From CAVTJX01 sp963735175 (GTDB taxonomy: Bacteria > Electryoneota > RPQS01): a stretch of DNA of 64,000 nucleotides. This document shows positions 9,153 to 22,862 of the stretch, piece after piece (the first letter of the stretch is position 1; each line of letters starts with the position of its first letter). The notes beneath the pieces are model-generated. The model saw only the letters and a program-made list of their open reading frames with translations. It was not told the origin of the DNA and did no database searches. Where the stretch lies: contig CAVTJX010000015.1 in the NCBI GenBank assembly GCA_963735175.1, positions 310,001 through 374,000 of the forward strand. The letters run 5' to 3'. A program made the position numbers and the translations under genes.

Positions 9153-9755
9153 TCAGTATACGTTGCGTTCTTCGATCACGCCTTCGGTCTCGCGCGCGAT
9201 GTCGTTGCGACTTTCGGGCTTGGCGGCGAGGATCGCCTCCCAGCCCGCGCGGAATGCCTTCAGGTTCGCTTCCACCGTGCCCGAAGGCGCGTTGTCTTCG
9301 ATGGTCTTGATCATTTCCTTCTCGGGTACCACGTGCGGCAGCAACGCGCACAGCGTCCCCAGCGCGACCGCGCTCGTGTACACCATCTTTCCCACCGTCT
9401 GCTTGCAGATTGCGATGATGGGCACGCGGTAAATCATCTGCGGGCCGGGCGTCATCTTGTGCACGAGGTTCGGATCGATCACCACCAGCGAATCCGCCTT
9501 CATCTGCTTGTGGAAGACATTCCACCCTTCCTGTGCCAGGCAGCAAAAGAAGTCGATAGCTTCCAGCCGTGGGTAGATGATTTCCTGCGGATCGATCAGC
9601 ACGTCCACGCTCGTCGGGCCGCCGCGCACCTGCGCGGTGTAGGTCGGACTCTGGACGGCGTGCTTGCCCATATTGTGCGCGGCGAGGGCGAGCCATTCAC
9701 CGGCGAGGATATTGCCCTGGCCGCCGACGCCCGCGAAACGGATTTCAGTTCTCAC
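9153..9755 (-). CDS. korC: 2-oxoacid:ferredoxin oxidoreductase gamma subunit
   Basis: A 200-residue gamma subunit (KorC/PorC family) of a CoA-dependent 2-oxoacid:ferredoxin oxidoreductase. The signature MRTEIRFAGVGGQGNILAGE starts the Rossmann-like domain, and VQSPTYTAQVRGGPTSVDVL follows. It overlaps korB by 11 bases. The D-A-B-C order with the short ferredoxin subunit fits 2-oxoglutarate:ferredoxin oxidoreductase, but 2-oxoisovalerate or similar substrates are possible. Confidence 0.92.
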   Translation of the reverse strand: MRTEIRFAGVGGQGNILAGEWLALAAHNMGKHAVQSPTYTAQVRGGPTSVDVLIDPQEIIYPRLEAIDFFCCLAQEGWNVFHKQMKADSLVVIDPNLVHKMTPGPQMIYRVPIIAICKQTVGKMVYTSAVALGTLCALLPHVVPEKEMIKTIEDNAPSGTVEANLKAFRAGWEAILAAKPESRNDIARETEGVIEERNVY

Positions 9756-10651
9756 CGGAGGTCGCTCCTAAGATTTCATCGCGGGCTTTCACCGACGTTT
9801 CCTTCTCGGCGATCTTCTTGGTGGCGGCGCGCGCTTTTTCCATCGCCTTCTGCTGCAGTGTTTTATACGCCGCCGTGTATTCGGGTTTCTGCTCGTCCTT
9901 ATGCAGCAGGCCGATGGGATACTTGCCTTCGCGCTCTTCCGGCGTCAGCTTTTCCCACTGCGAGAAGATCACCGCGCCCTCGGCGATGTCGTTGATCAGG
10001 TCCACCGGGTCCGCCAATTTGTTGCGCCGGCCATACTGCGTGTGGCAGTTCGACATGACTTCGATCACGGCGAAGCCCTTGTGCTTCAGGCCGCCCTTGA
10101 TCATGCGTTCGATGTGCACCGCGTTGGCCACGTGGCTGCGGGCCACATAGGTCGCGCCCGCCGCGATGCAGAGATTGCAGAGGTCGAACGTGGGCTCCAT
10201 GTTGCCGTACGGTGCCGTCGCCGCGCGGGCGTCGCCCGGCGTCGTCGGCGAGTACTGCCCGCCCGTCATGCCGTAGATGCCGTTGTTGACGATCACCAGC
10301 GTCATGTCGATGTTGCGGCGGCAGGTGTGAATCAAATGATTGCCGCCAATCGCCGCCGCGTCGCCGTCGCCGGAAATGCAGATCACGTTGCGCTCCGGCG
10401 CGACCAGCTTCACGCCCGTGGCAAACGTCAGCGCCCGGCCGTGCGTCGTGTGCAGCGTGTTCATATCCACATACCCCGGCGCGCGCGAGGTGCAGCCGAT
10501 CCCCGACACCATCGCCGTGGTATCGTTCTGCCAGCCGCAAGCCGTCCATCGCCCGGATCATGCTCTTCACGATAATGCCGATCCCGCAGCCCGGACACCA
10601 GATGTTCGGCATCATTTCGGGCCGCAGCCAGGTGGAATAATCAAACGACAT
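9745..10651 (-). CDS. korB: 2-oxoacid:ferredoxin oxidoreductase beta subunit, frameshifted
   Basis: The thiamine-pyrophosphate subunit, about 301 residues after repair. The N terminus MSFDYSTWLRPEMMPNIWCP carries WCPGCGIG, and the second part carries GIGCTSRAPGYVD, the TPP/Mg motif SGDGDAAAIGGNHLIH and NNGIYGMTGGQYSPTTP. The two parts are in different frames with the break near 10530-10540, where AMDGLR should continue into WQNDTTAMVSGIG. It overlaps korA (10641-10651) and korC (9745-9755) by 11 bases each. Confidence 0.92.
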
Positions 10652-11768
10652 GGCGATTCGCCTCCTCGATGGCGGACAGGATCTGCACGGGTTCGATGGG
10701 AACCCCGCCCGTCACGTTGACGCCGATAATCTTCACGTCGCGCCGCATCGCCGATTTCTCGACTTGCAGCGAGAGCATCCCCATGTTCATTTCGGGCACC
10801 ACCACCGCCTTCACGCGGTCGATCAGCGTCCGCAGCGTCTCCACCGGGAACGGCCAGAAGGTCACGAGGCGGAAGATGCCGGCCTTAATCCCCTTGGCCC
10901 GCGCCTGGTTTACGGCTTCCTTCGCCGCGCGCCCCGGCGAACCGAAACAGACCACCGCGACTTCCGCGTCCTCCAGCATGTACTCCACGTTGTGCTCGAG
11001 CTGAGGCTGGGCGTCGACGATCTTGTTCACGAGGTGGTTCATGCTCTTGGCGACAATCTGCGGATTCGTCGTCGGATAGCCCGCTTCCGTGTGCGCCAGG
11101 CCCGTGATGTGCAAATGCTTGCCCTGGTAAAAATCAAAGAATGGCCGCCACGAATTCTTCGCCGCTTCCGTGTAGGCCGCGCGCGGCTTGATCGTTCCGC
11201 ACTCTTCGTCCCGCGGCACTTCAAAGCTCTCGGTCGTGTGCGCGATAATTTCGTCCAGCATCACGTAGACCGGCGTGCGATAAAGTTCAGCCAGATGAAA
11301 GGCGCGGATCGTTTCCAGATAAACTTCGCGCGGATACAGCGGCGTCAGGCAGATCACGGCGTGGTCGCCATGCGTCCCCCAGCGGGCCTGCATAATGTCG
11401 CCCTGCGCCGGCGCGGTGGGCAGACCGGTCGACGGACCGCCGCGCTGCACGTTGACGATCACGCACGGCACCTCGGCCATCATCGCGAAGCCGATGTTCT
11501 CCTGCTTCAGCGAGAGCCCCGGGCCGCTCGTTGCCGTCAGCGATTTTGCGCCGGCCAGCGAGCCGCCGATCACGGCGCCCATCGCCGCGATTTCGTCTTC
11601 CATTTGTATAAACGTACCGCCGACCTGCGGCAGACGCAGCGCCAGTTGCGAAGCGATTTCCGAGGAGGGCGTGATGGGATACCCCGCAAAGAAGGTACAA
11701 CCCGCCCGCAGCGCGGCCTCGGCCACGATTTCATTGCCGGGCCAGAAGGCGCGGCCTTCGTAGTGCAT
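10641..11768 (-). CDS. korA: 2-oxoacid:ferredoxin oxidoreductase alpha subunit
   Basis: A 375-residue alpha subunit with the pyrimidine-binding and transketolase C-terminal-like domains. Visible motifs are FFAGYPITPSSEIASQLA, MEDEIAAMGAVIGGSLAGAK, TSGPGLSLKQENIGFA and RGGPSTGLPTAPAQGDIMQA, the last typical of KorA. GGAGG lies 8 bases before the start ATG. Four bases separate it from korD upstream. It pairs with KorB to oxidise a 2-oxoacid to acyl-CoA, CO2 and reduced ferredoxin. Confidence 0.95.
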   Translation of the reverse strand: MHYEGRAFWPGNEIVAEAALRAGCTFFAGYPITPSSEIASQLALRLPQVGGTFIQMEDEIAAMGAVIGGSLAGAKSLTATSGPGLSLKQENIGFAMMAEVPCVIVNVQRGGPSTGLPTAPAQGDIMQARWGTHGDHAVICLTPLYPREVYLETIRAFHLAELYRTPVYVMLDEIIAHTTESFEVPRDEECGTIKPRAAYTEAAKNSWRPFFDFYQGKHLHITGLAHTEAGYPTTNPQIVAKSMNHLVNKIVDAQPQLEHNVEYMLEDAEVAVVCFGSPGRAAKEAVNQARAKGIKAGIFRLVTFWPFPVETLRTLIDRVKAVVVPEMNMGMLSLQVEKSAMRRDVKIIGVNVTGGVPIEPVQILSAIEEANRHVV

Positions 11769-11771
11769 CTC

Positions 11772-12044
11772 TCAAGCCTCCGTGGCCTTGGCGGCCTTTT
11801 TCTTCTCGGGCGCGTAGACGGTGATCGCGAAATCCGGGCACTCGGCCTCACAGATTCCGCAGCCGTTGCAGGCGTCCATGTTCACCACGCGCACAATCGC
11901 GCCTTCCCATCGGTCCGGCGCTTCCACCATCGCCAGCACGTGCGGCGGGCACATGTCCGCGCAGATCCGGCAGCCCTTGCACCAGGTCTCGTTCACCACC
12001 AGCCGGTAAGCCCCGCTGGTCGACACCGACTCCACGAATTTCAT
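11772..12044 (-). CDS. korD: 2-oxoacid:ferredoxin oxidoreductase delta (ferredoxin) subunit
   Basis: A 90-residue 2x[4Fe-4S] subunit that carries electrons from the KorAB catalytic core to free ferredoxin. Cluster motifs are CKGCRICADMCPP and CNGCGICEAECPD. The frame is open to 12146, but MKFVESVSTSGAYRLVVNE at 12044 is the natural start, with purine-rich AGAGAGACAGGA just before it. First gene of the kor-nfn operon; the promoter should lie in the gap beyond 12045. Confidence 0.92.
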   Translation of the reverse strand: MKFVESVSTSGAYRLVVNETWCKGCRICADMCPPHVLAMVEAPDRWEGAIVRVVNMDACNGCGICEAECPDFAITVYAPEKKKAAKATEA

Positions 12045-12768
12045 AGTCCTGTCTCTCTGTAGTGCCGCACGGATTGTTCGTTTTCCTGCGCCCCCCACCG
12101 TGGCGGCCTCTGGCCGCCTTCGCTGCATTTCTACTCCCCTTGCCACGGAATCGATAGGGGGCCGGGGTCAGGGCCGGCGCAAAAAAAGCCAGAGTGGTTT
12201 CTGGCTGGCCTGTAGACATCCAAAATCCAGCACAAACGGCGGATTCGCGCAGATCGACGGAAACGGGGCTATCGTTCTAAAAATCACAAAGAATCCGGCG
12301 AAACCATTCGGGGTGCGCGTTAACTCCTGACCTACTAATCTAATATTTCCACGCCAGAAATGCAAGGAAATGGGCTACCGGATACAATTATCCTCATAGC
12401 GAAAAATGCCATCTATTCTTTTGAAATTATTGTATATAATACGTGACTTCGCCATGACCGATTATCTGCACAATTCTGCACGATTGCGATAATAGACCTC
12501 TTCGCTCTCATTCGCCTCCGCAATACCCCTTTCTATTCAACCGAGCGATAGAGGTCATCTCTTCAACGACGGGAATCTGTGTTGCGATCAACGTCGGCCC
12601 GGGCATGCTATCACGCTTCTACTCAATAAACACGGAATTGCAATTTGACAAAAAATTCGGCGTATCCTTGCATTCCGCATCTTAAACTTATATATTCTAA
12701 GTGTCTATTTAGAAATTATAAACAGTCGAAATCCGGTCAGTTATATAAAATTCCGTCGGAGGCGCAAA
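12045..12768. other. Divergent intergenic region between korD and the BNR-repeat gene
   Basis: A 724-base non-coding gap between the minus-strand kor operon and a plus-strand exported-protein gene. It must hold both promoters. Its half nearest 12769 is AT-rich and holds TTGACA at 12645-12650 and TATATT at 12691-12696. The half nearest korD is GC-rich with runs of C. No gene was seen. Confidence 0.6.
12668..12696 (+). promoter_or_regulatory. Possible promoter of the BNR-repeat gene
   Basis: TTGCAT at 12668-12673 and TATATT at 12691-12696 are spaced by 17 bases, about 72 bases before the start codon. The -10 match is good and the -35 poor. A TTGACA at 12645-12650 is an alternative -35 with a poor -10. 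If the organism uses a Bacteroidota-like sigma factor, other motifs apply. Confidence 0.3.
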
Positions 12769-14971
12769 ATGACCCGGTATGTACTGGTCTTCGTGCTGCT
12801 GCTCGCGTGCGGCGCCAACGCCCTTGCCCAGAATTGGCAGTGGCAGAACCCGCTGCCCCAGGGACAGAGTTGGAACGCCGTCGAATTCGTCGACAGTCTG
12901 TATGGCTATGCCGCCACCGAAGAGCGAGATCTGGCGCACCACCAACGGCGGAACACTCTGGACCCGCACGAATCTGGAGCCTGCGCCGTATACCTTCCAG
13001 TCTCTGGAGTTTGTTGATCGCCTTCATGGCTGGGGGATCAGCTCTTACAATGTCCTGGTACACACCACGGACGGCGGCGACTCGTGGAGTTGCCAGCTCC
13101 CCCTGCCGTACCTTGACAATATCACCGCGGCGGAATTCGTCGATTCGCTGCACGGCTGGCTCAGCGGTCGAGCCAATTCGAGCACGCTCCAACTCTGGAC
13201 GGATGACGGCGGCGGCAGTTGGCAGATGACGCAACCAACGGCCAATCCCTTTAACAGCATTCATTTCATCGATCGCTGGCGCGGCTGGGCGACCGCGTAC
13301 GGTTCCGAACTTTATAAGACGCTGGACGGCGGGCTGACCTGGACTGTCGCCTACAACGCTACGCCGTACGGGCTTTCGGGAGTGACTTTCGTGGACAGCC
13401 TGCACGGTTGGTGCTTCGGCAGTCAGAATGTCTCAACGAACGCCACGATCCACACCACCGACGGCGGGGCCACATGGACCGCGGTGCCGTTTCCCAGTTG
13501 GATCTACACCTGGGATGGGTTTGCCGCTCGCGATAGTCTGGAGGTGTGGATGCTCGCCGATCTGCAAATGGATAATGTGATGCGGCCCTTTCGCAGCACC
13601 GATGGCGGCTTGAACTGGCTGCCCAGCGAGTGCGGATTCTCGGTCACGGACATTAACATCACCCGCAATGGATCCGTCTGGCTTGTTGGGGCCTTCAGCC
13701 AAATCGCGCGCTCCTCGAATGGCGGCGAAACCTGGATCAACCAGCGATCATTGGTGACCGGCGCAGGCTTCTACGGGGCGGTGGCTGCAAACGAACGAGT
13801 TTGGGCGGTGGGCGAAGGCGCCGTAATCCTGCATTCAGACAACGGCGGATCCTACTGGTATCCGCAGCCCAGTGGCGCGCCTCCGGCCACGCTGAACGCC
13901 ATTGCCTTTGTCCCGCCCAATCACCTCTGGGCCGCCGGTGACGCGGGCACGCTCCTCGCCTCCGCCAACGGCGGCAACACGTGGACCATGCAGGCCAGCG
14001 GCACGACCAGCAACCTCCGCGCGGTCGCCTTCGCCGATTCGCTGCACGGCTGGCTGGCGGGTTATGGACCGACCCTGAAACACACCACGAATGGCGGCGC
14101 CACCTGGACCGACCAACTGCCCGCGGGTGCGCCCAATCCGGTCTCCAAGGTGTGCTGCGTCACCGCCGACAGCGCGTGGGCGATTGCCGGTCCGTATGTC
14201 TACCGGACGATCGACGGCGGAGCCACCTGGAGTCCGTGGACGGCTCCCGCCGGTTACACCGCGCAGGCGCTGAGCTTTGTGGATCGCCTCACGGGCTGGT
14301 GCGCTGGTCGCATCACCGGCAACGCGGGCTTCGTGCTGAAGACCACGGACGGCGGCCAGAATTGGACCCCGCAACAACCCTTGCTGCCCAGCGGCACCAT
14401 CAATAATGTCACCGATATCCACTTCGTGGATCCGCACAACGGCTGGCTGTTCGCGGAAGGTTCCTTCGGCAATCTCATTCGTCAGACCACTGACGGCGGC
14501 TTGAACTGGATGACGGATGCGGGCGGTGCGCGCTCCCTGCGCGTCCTCGCCGGCAACAATTCCCACGCGGTCTGGGGTTTTGGCTACGGTGGTACGATTC
14601 AGCGGCAAGGTACGGCCACCGCCCCGCAGCCTGTCATGAACCTGGTCGTGATTCCCGTCAATCCGGAGGATCTCCAGTTGCGTTGGACAGCCGCCCCCGG
14701 TTTCGCGGGCACCTATACCGTCTATGCGAGTACCGATCTGCTGCCATTCCCGGATGCGGGCTGGACAACTCTCGCCAGCGGCATTACCCCCGCGCCGGCA
14801 GGGGGACCGACCACCTGGACCGATGTGAATGCGGCGCAAACCCTCCCCCGCCGCTATTACACCGTCACGGCGGTCCTGAGCACGCCCGCCCCGGCGTCAA
14901 CCCTCCCCCCCGAAGTCCGGGCCCGGTTAACGCAGCTCCGCAGCGAACACCCGCCTCGTCCGCACCATTAA
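12769..14971 (+). CDS. Exported BNR/Ycf48-like beta-propeller protein, frameshifted
   Basis: A protein of about 734 residues with an N-terminal signal peptide (MTRYVLVFVLLLACGANALA) and many repeats of the pattern FVDSLHGW... HTTDGGATWT, the BNR/photosystem-assembly-like blade motif with its Asp-box. This suggests one or two seven-bladed propellers in the periplasm or outside the cell. The last 110 residues look like a fibronectin-type domain (LQLRWTAAPGFAGTYTVYAS). GGAGG at 12758-12762 supports the start. One indel near 12918-12925 shifts the frame after residue 50. Unlike its neighbours it has no YPNPFN/LLK sorting tail. Function unknown. Confidence 0.88.
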
Positions 14972-14992
14972 TCCACCGACGAAACCAGACAG

Positions 14993-15022
14993 AAAAAGGA
15001 CACGCGCAACCGTGTCCTTTTT
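14993..15022. terminator. Bidirectional intrinsic terminator
   Basis: A perfect 12-base-pair stem (AAAAAGGACACG / CGTGTCCTTTTT) with a six-base loop and a run of six T on the plus strand and A5 on the other side. It lies 21 bases after the BNR gene stop and between two convergent genes, so it can end transcription from both sides. Confidence 0.9.
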
Positions 15023-15072
15023 TCGTTCACTCGTTTCTTGTTCCCCTCACCCCGCGCGTTGCTCCGTTTCCG

Positions 15073-15096
15073 GTAGGGACATGGCTTGCCATGTCC
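15073..15096 (+). repeat. GTAGGG-headed palindromic repeat, copy 1
   Basis: GTAGGGAC followed by a perfect palindrome (arms GGACATGGC / GCCATGTCC, two-base centre). It is one of four elements in the window in which GTAGGG directly precedes a hairpin whose stem sequence differs between copies. Copy 2 lies 9 bases downstream. Confidence 0.7.
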
Positions 15097-15104
15097 TCTT
15101 TCCT

Positions 15105-15130
15105 GTAGGGGCGGACCCATGTGTCCGCCC
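15105..15130 (+). repeat. GTAGGG-headed palindromic repeat, copy 2
   Basis: GTAGGGGC followed by arms GGGCGGAC / GTCCGCCC around a six-base loop. It is adjacent to copy 1, and both sit just beyond the 3' end of the minus-strand LVIVD-repeat gene. Such elements often act as dispersed intergenic repeats. Confidence 0.7.
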
Positions 15131-15136
15131 GTTTGT

Positions 15137-17348
15137 TTACTTGAGGAGCACCATCTTCTGCATCGCAGAAAACCCGCCCGCCTCAATGCGACAAACATAC
15201 ATCCCGCTCGGCAACACTGTCGCATCAAAGACCACGCTGTGCCGACCCGCGTTCATCGTCCCATTCACGAGCGTAGCCACGTGCTGCCCCACAAGATTGT
15301 ACACCACAAGCGTCACCTGCCCCGCCTGTGCGAGATCATAGCCAATCGTCGTCGTGGGATTGAAGGGATTGGGGTAGGCATCGTGCAGCGCGTACTCGTG
15401 CGGTATCGTTTTGGGATATTCCGTTGTACCCAGCAAAGCGTCGCACGAGTATACACGGAACCGGTAGTTACTGGTCGTCAGCACATGCCCATCGAGAATG
15501 GTAATATCTTGTATCTCTTCGCGATTTTCGATTTCGGTGACGGTGGTATAATAGCCGACTTCCTCTGGGTTCAGAGGATCTGAAATATCCCATGTCCGCA
15601 GGCCATAGGTCTCCGACGCGATTAAGTAATTCCTGCGAGCAGCAACCGAGTAACAGTCTGTCGTCGGAATCTCGCCAACAAGCACCGGCTGTGCCGGATC
15701 GCTGAGATCATAGACACGCAAGGCTGCCCCACCGGCAGCATACGCATAGTGACTTTCGATGGAAAGATCAGTCGCACCGGTAGTGGAAGGCCATGGTTCA
15801 GGTGGTATCGATCCTGTCAACTGCGGAGCCGCCGGATTTGTCAGGCTGTACATCCAAAAGCCGTTTCCCACAGCGCATAAGTATCCATTCCATTCCGATA
15901 GAGCCCGAGCTGAGCCGAAGTCGGGAATCGTTAAGGAGTCCACTCTTTGGGGCGCTGCCGGATTGACCAATGAAAAAACATAAATGCATCCATCACCATT
16001 GACATAGACATAATCGCCAATAACCACAATATTGCAAAAGTAGTTGTGGAGCCCCCCGTGCCACTGGCTTACAAACTGCGGGTGGGTGGAGTCAGAAGAC
16101 ATTCACCACATCCAGGTTTTGATACCCGTCTACCAGATATGCGTAGATGCCATGCACCGCGACATCCGTGTATCCGTAGATATCGCTATCCGGTTCCGAA
16201 CATCCGACATCTCGCGGTGCGCTGGGAATACTCACGTCTGTGATCCGCAGTCCGTTTTGCAAATCTGCGATGTACGCAGTCGTTCCGCGGACTGTCAGAC
16301 GCCGTAGGTACGCACGGTCACCAAGGGAACCGACCGCAACCGGCGCGGTCGGATTCGAAATATCCAGAATCGCCGCTGCCATTCGCGATTCAGTAGCGAA
16401 ATCGCTATATACAGGCAGATAGATATGTGTCCCCATTCCGGAGGGTTTACCCAGACAGGATGCACTCGGATTCGAACTTTCCAGAAATGGATGGGCCGGA
16501 TCGGCGACATTCCAAATATCCAATCGCCACGTCGTCTCGTCCATCGGCTTTGTCACCAGGGCAAAATTATCTGTGACACTCACGTTCTGACAATATCCGT
16601 CGCCTGAATCGCATGTGCTAACGAGAACCGGTTGCAACGGATTCGATAAGTTATAAATACTCAGTCCCCGGTTCCAGTTCGCGAGATAAGCGTAATCACC
16701 AGCGATTACAACGTCCTGCGTCTGGCAATTCGTGTCGCTCACGGCGACCCGCACCGGTTGCTGCGGATCGCTAAAGTCATAGATCCGCAATCCACCGTAC
16801 ACTTCAAATCCCGTGAGTACAACGTAATTCCCAGCCATACCCGCTGCCCGGATGTAAGGACCAAACGAAACCCCAATATCGTGCACATCCTGTGGATCGG
16901 ACACGTCCAGCACATGCGTATATCTCTCTTCATCGGTCACCAAGCCGAGATTGCCATGCACCAATATGTCATAGTATGCGCAATAAGATCCGCCGATGTG
17001 CCACCGCCCCAGTTCCTGTAGGTGGAGTGGATCGGCGATATCCAGCACCACACCGCCCAAACCAGAGGTCACGTAAGCCCGGTTTTCACTAATCTCCACA
17101 AATGCTGACCAGTTGTCAAGGCATGCCACTTCCACAAGTTGTGACGGGTTGGTAAGATCCAGCACACGCAGACCCGAACCAGCGCATGCAACATAGGCCA
17201 TGGTCCCAACAATTTCCATGTTTTCTATGAACTGCCAATAGTTCAGCGTCGCGATACGGCGCATCCCAAGGCTGTCCTGCGCCCCACCCGATGAACAAAC
17301 CGCCAGTACCGCCAGCACGCCCATGAAAAATCTTTTCTGCTGTTGCAT
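15137..17348 (-). CDS. Exported LVIVD-repeat propeller protein with Por-type sorting tail, frameshifted
   Basis: About 736 residues after repair. It has a signal peptide (FFMGVLAVLAVCSSGGAQ) and repeats such as GLRVLDLTNPSQLVEVACLD and LRIYDFSDPQQPVRVAVSD of the LVIVD family, which form beta-propellers. It ends in a FlgD-like/type-IX secretion C-terminal domain: YPNPFNPTTTIGYDL, VYNLVGQHVATLVNG, LPSGMYVCRIEAGG, final MVLLK. GGGAG precedes the ATG at 17348. A one-base shift near 16095-16100 (TCTTCT) splits it into two frames, NVVNVF-stop and SSDSTHPQFV. It is probably secreted and surface-attached; ligand unknown. A paralogue lies at 36459-38661. Confidence 0.88.
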
Positions 17349-17786
17349 GACCCGATCTCCCGTGCCAGACGAGAATTTGCATTAAGATAATACTGTGTGA
17401 GGCGATATGCAAGAAACGGACACAAACTGCCAGAAATAGTCTGCCCGTGCGGCAGTCCCTGGCCAGTGCCCCTGACCGCTCTGAAACCCGCCTCCTCCCT
17501 CTTGCACCCATGTGAAAGCACCCACCCTTCACAAACTCCCAACCCCCGTCCCCACTTGCACATCACTTGAACATAATAACAGTACATGCTTCTAATAAAC
17601 AACATTTAGCACAATGAACTCATTTATTACTTGACAACAGACCACTTCAGTCCGAATATTCCCCTGTCATGCTTAACAATCAACCGATCGGCTTTTCAGC
17701 GTTTCAGGGTTTCAGCGTTTTCCGCCATTCCGTTTCGTCAAAAAATATCTTATCTCCCCGCCCCACGGCCAATTCGCAAGTAAAAA

Positions 17787-17812
17787 CGCGCGGGGTAAGG
17801 AAACCCCGCGCG
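17787..17812 (-). terminator. Intrinsic terminator downstream of the ferredoxin gene
   Basis: A perfect ten-base-pair stem (CGCGCGGGGT / ACCCCGCGCG) with a six-base loop, followed on the minus strand by TTTTT. It lies 155 bases past the ferredoxin stop and would end the nifJ operon transcript. Confidence 0.75.
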
Positions 17813-17868
17813 GCGATTTTTCTGGCATTCATCCTTCATCCTTCTACCTTCATCCTTCCCCACAGAGA

Positions 17869-17906
17869 GCCGCGAGCCTCGATAAGTGGGAATCGAGGCT
17901 CGCGGC
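17869..17906 (-). terminator. 15-bp hairpin after the ferredoxin gene
   Basis: A perfect 15-base-pair stem (GCCGCGAGCCTCGAT / ATCGAGGCTCGCGGC) around an eight-base loop, 60 bases past the ferredoxin stop. It has no T-tract of its own, so it may stabilise the 3' end, with termination at the next hairpin. Confidence 0.6.
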
Positions 17907-17966
17907 AATGGGCAGGCTTGCTTTAAAAAAGCGCTACACAGGCGGGGGCGGGGCGGGCAGAATCTT

Positions 17967-18158
17967 TTACACCAGCTTGTGAATGCTGTCAGTCGGGCAG
18001 ACTTCCACGCACTTCGGCGCGTCAAAGTGACCGATGCATTCCACGCAGAGTTTCGCGTCAATTACGAAAATGTCTTCGCCTTCCGAGATGGCCTTGGTCG
18101 GACATTCCGGTTCGCAAGCGCCACAGGCGATGCATGTTTCGTCGATCGTCATTGCCAT
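17967..18158 (-). CDS. 2x[4Fe-4S] ferredoxin
   Basis: A 63-residue ferredoxin of the 2[4Fe-4S] type. Motifs are CIACGACEPECP and CVECIGHFDAPKCVEVCP. The eight-residue insertion between the second and third cysteine of the second motif is typical of the long-loop (Allochromatium-type) low-potential ferredoxins. The start at 18158 (MAMTIDETC) has GAGGT upstream; an earlier ATG at 18173 is less likely. It lies downstream of nifJ and the dihydroorotate-dehydrogenase-like gene and probably accepts electrons from that oxidoreductase. Confidence 0.9.
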   Translation of the reverse strand: MAMTIDETCIACGACEPECPTKAISEGEDIFVIDAKLCVECIGHFDAPKCVEVCPTDSIHKLV

Positions 18159-18271
18159 AACAGGGTACCTCAAACTTTCGGGGGAATAGAGCCGACGGTC
18201 CGGTTCAACGGGTCATCGCGGCGAATATACAAAAAAACTCCGACAAAGTCCAATCCAGAAAGCGCAAGCAC

Positions 18272-19270
18272 TTAAGCCAGCGAACGGAAGCTCTGGATGG
18301 TTTTCATGTAGTTAGCCCGTTCGTAAGCGGCGGGCTCTGCCACTGATTTCTGACTTATCGACCCTTTCATCTGCGCCAAGGATGTGTATTCGCGCTGCAC
18401 CATCCAGGCTTCCATGCCTTTCAGCACGGTGGCCACATGGCCCAGGCCATGCTGGTACAGCGCCGAGCACATCATCGCCACGTCGGCTCCTGCCATGACC
18501 ACCTTGATGACGTCTGCGGGTGTATGAAGGCCCGAGGTCGCCGCCAGATTGGCTTTAACGCGACCGTACAAAATCGCGATCCAGCGCAGCGGCAGTTTCA
18601 TCTCGGCTGAAGTTGACAGTTCGACGTGCGGCCAGACTTCCAGCTTTTCAAGGTCCAGATCAGGCTGATAGAAACGGTTGAACAGCACGAGACCGTTCGC
18701 CCCCGCCTCATCCAGCCGCCGGGCCATGTTCGCCAGATTCGAGAAATAGGGAGAGAGCTTCACCGCCACAGGGATCTTCACCTGCGAACGCACCGTCTTC
18801 AGCACTTCCACGTAGTTCCGCTCGACGACTTCGCCGGGCTGGAACGGATCGGTGGCCAGATAGTACACGTTGAGTTCGAGGGCGTCCGCGCCCGCCTGCT
18901 GAATCTTGCGCGCGTATTCCACCCAACCGCCGGGCGTGACGCCGTTGAGGCTGGCGATCACCGGAATTTTCACCGTCTCCTTCGCCTTGCGGATCAGGTT
19001 CAGGTATTCCTCCGGCCCGAGCATGAAATTATCGACCTTGGGGAAATAGCTCAGCGCTTCGGCAAAACTTTCCGTCCCCTGCGTGGTCAGGTATTCCAGT
19101 TCGAGCGCTTCGCCCGTGATCTGCTCCTCGAACAGCGAATGCATGACGATCGCTGCGACACCCGCGTCTTCCAGTTTGCGAAAGCCATCGAGGGTGTAGG
19201 TGAAGGGAGACGCCGAGGAGACTAACGGGTTCTTCAGCTTCAGCCCGAGATAGGTGGTGGAAAGATCCAT
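18272..19270 (-). CDS. Dihydroorotate dehydrogenase-like flavoprotein next to PFOR
   Basis: A 332-residue TIM-barrel protein of the dihydroorotate/dihydropyrimidine dehydrogenase family. It begins MDLSTTYLGLKLKNPLVSSA, the usual FMN-barrel start, with ELNVYYLATD and AVKLSPYFSNLANMARRL in the barrel. It lies 40 bases after nifJ and before a ferredoxin gene. Proteins of this subgroup often accompany nifJ and are not assumed to act in pyrimidine synthesis. The physiological substrate is unknown; a flavin-dependent ferredoxin-linked reaction is inferred from context. Confidence 0.82.
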   Translation of the reverse strand: MDLSTTYLGLKLKNPLVSSASPFTYTLDGFRKLEDAGVAAIVMHSLFEEQITGEALELEYLTTQGTESFAEALSYFPKVDNFMLGPEEYLNLIRKAKETVKIPVIASLNGVTPGGWVEYARKIQQAGADALELNVYYLATDPFQPGEVVERNYVEVLKTVRSQVKIPVAVKLSPYFSNLANMARRLDEAGANGLVLFNRFYQPDLDLEKLEVWPHVELSTSAEMKLPLRWIAILYGRVKANLAATSGLHTPADVIKVVMAGADVAMMCSALYQHGLGHVATVLKGMEAWMVQREYTSLAQMKGSISQKSVAEPAAYERANYMKTIQSFRSLA

Positions 19271-19310
19271 GGATTGCTCCTCTCCCTAAGGTTACGACTT
19301 GCCGTTTTTG

Positions 19311-22862
<3,552 letters not shown>

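Larger units (their letters stand above)
17349..17966. other. Intergenic region with two hairpins
   Basis: A 618-base gap between the start of the LVIVD gene and the end of the ferredoxin gene. The central part is AT-rich and gene-free. The side nearest the ferredoxin gene holds two strong hairpins listed separately. The promoter of the LVIVD gene should lie in about 17360-17450. Confidence 0.6.

Noticed and set aside
10650..12062. A 470-codon plus-strand open frame
   Set aside because: It is the antisense shadow of korA and korD.
15137..17348. Two separate LVIVD proteins (16092-17348 and 15137-16102)
   Set aside because: The first lacks the sorting tail, the second lacks a signal peptide, and they join smoothly with a one-base correction at about 16097.
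17349..17966. Possible CRISPR or tandem repeat array
   Set aside because: The repeated text consists of single hairpins and short TTTCAGCG duplications; there are no regularly spaced repeats.
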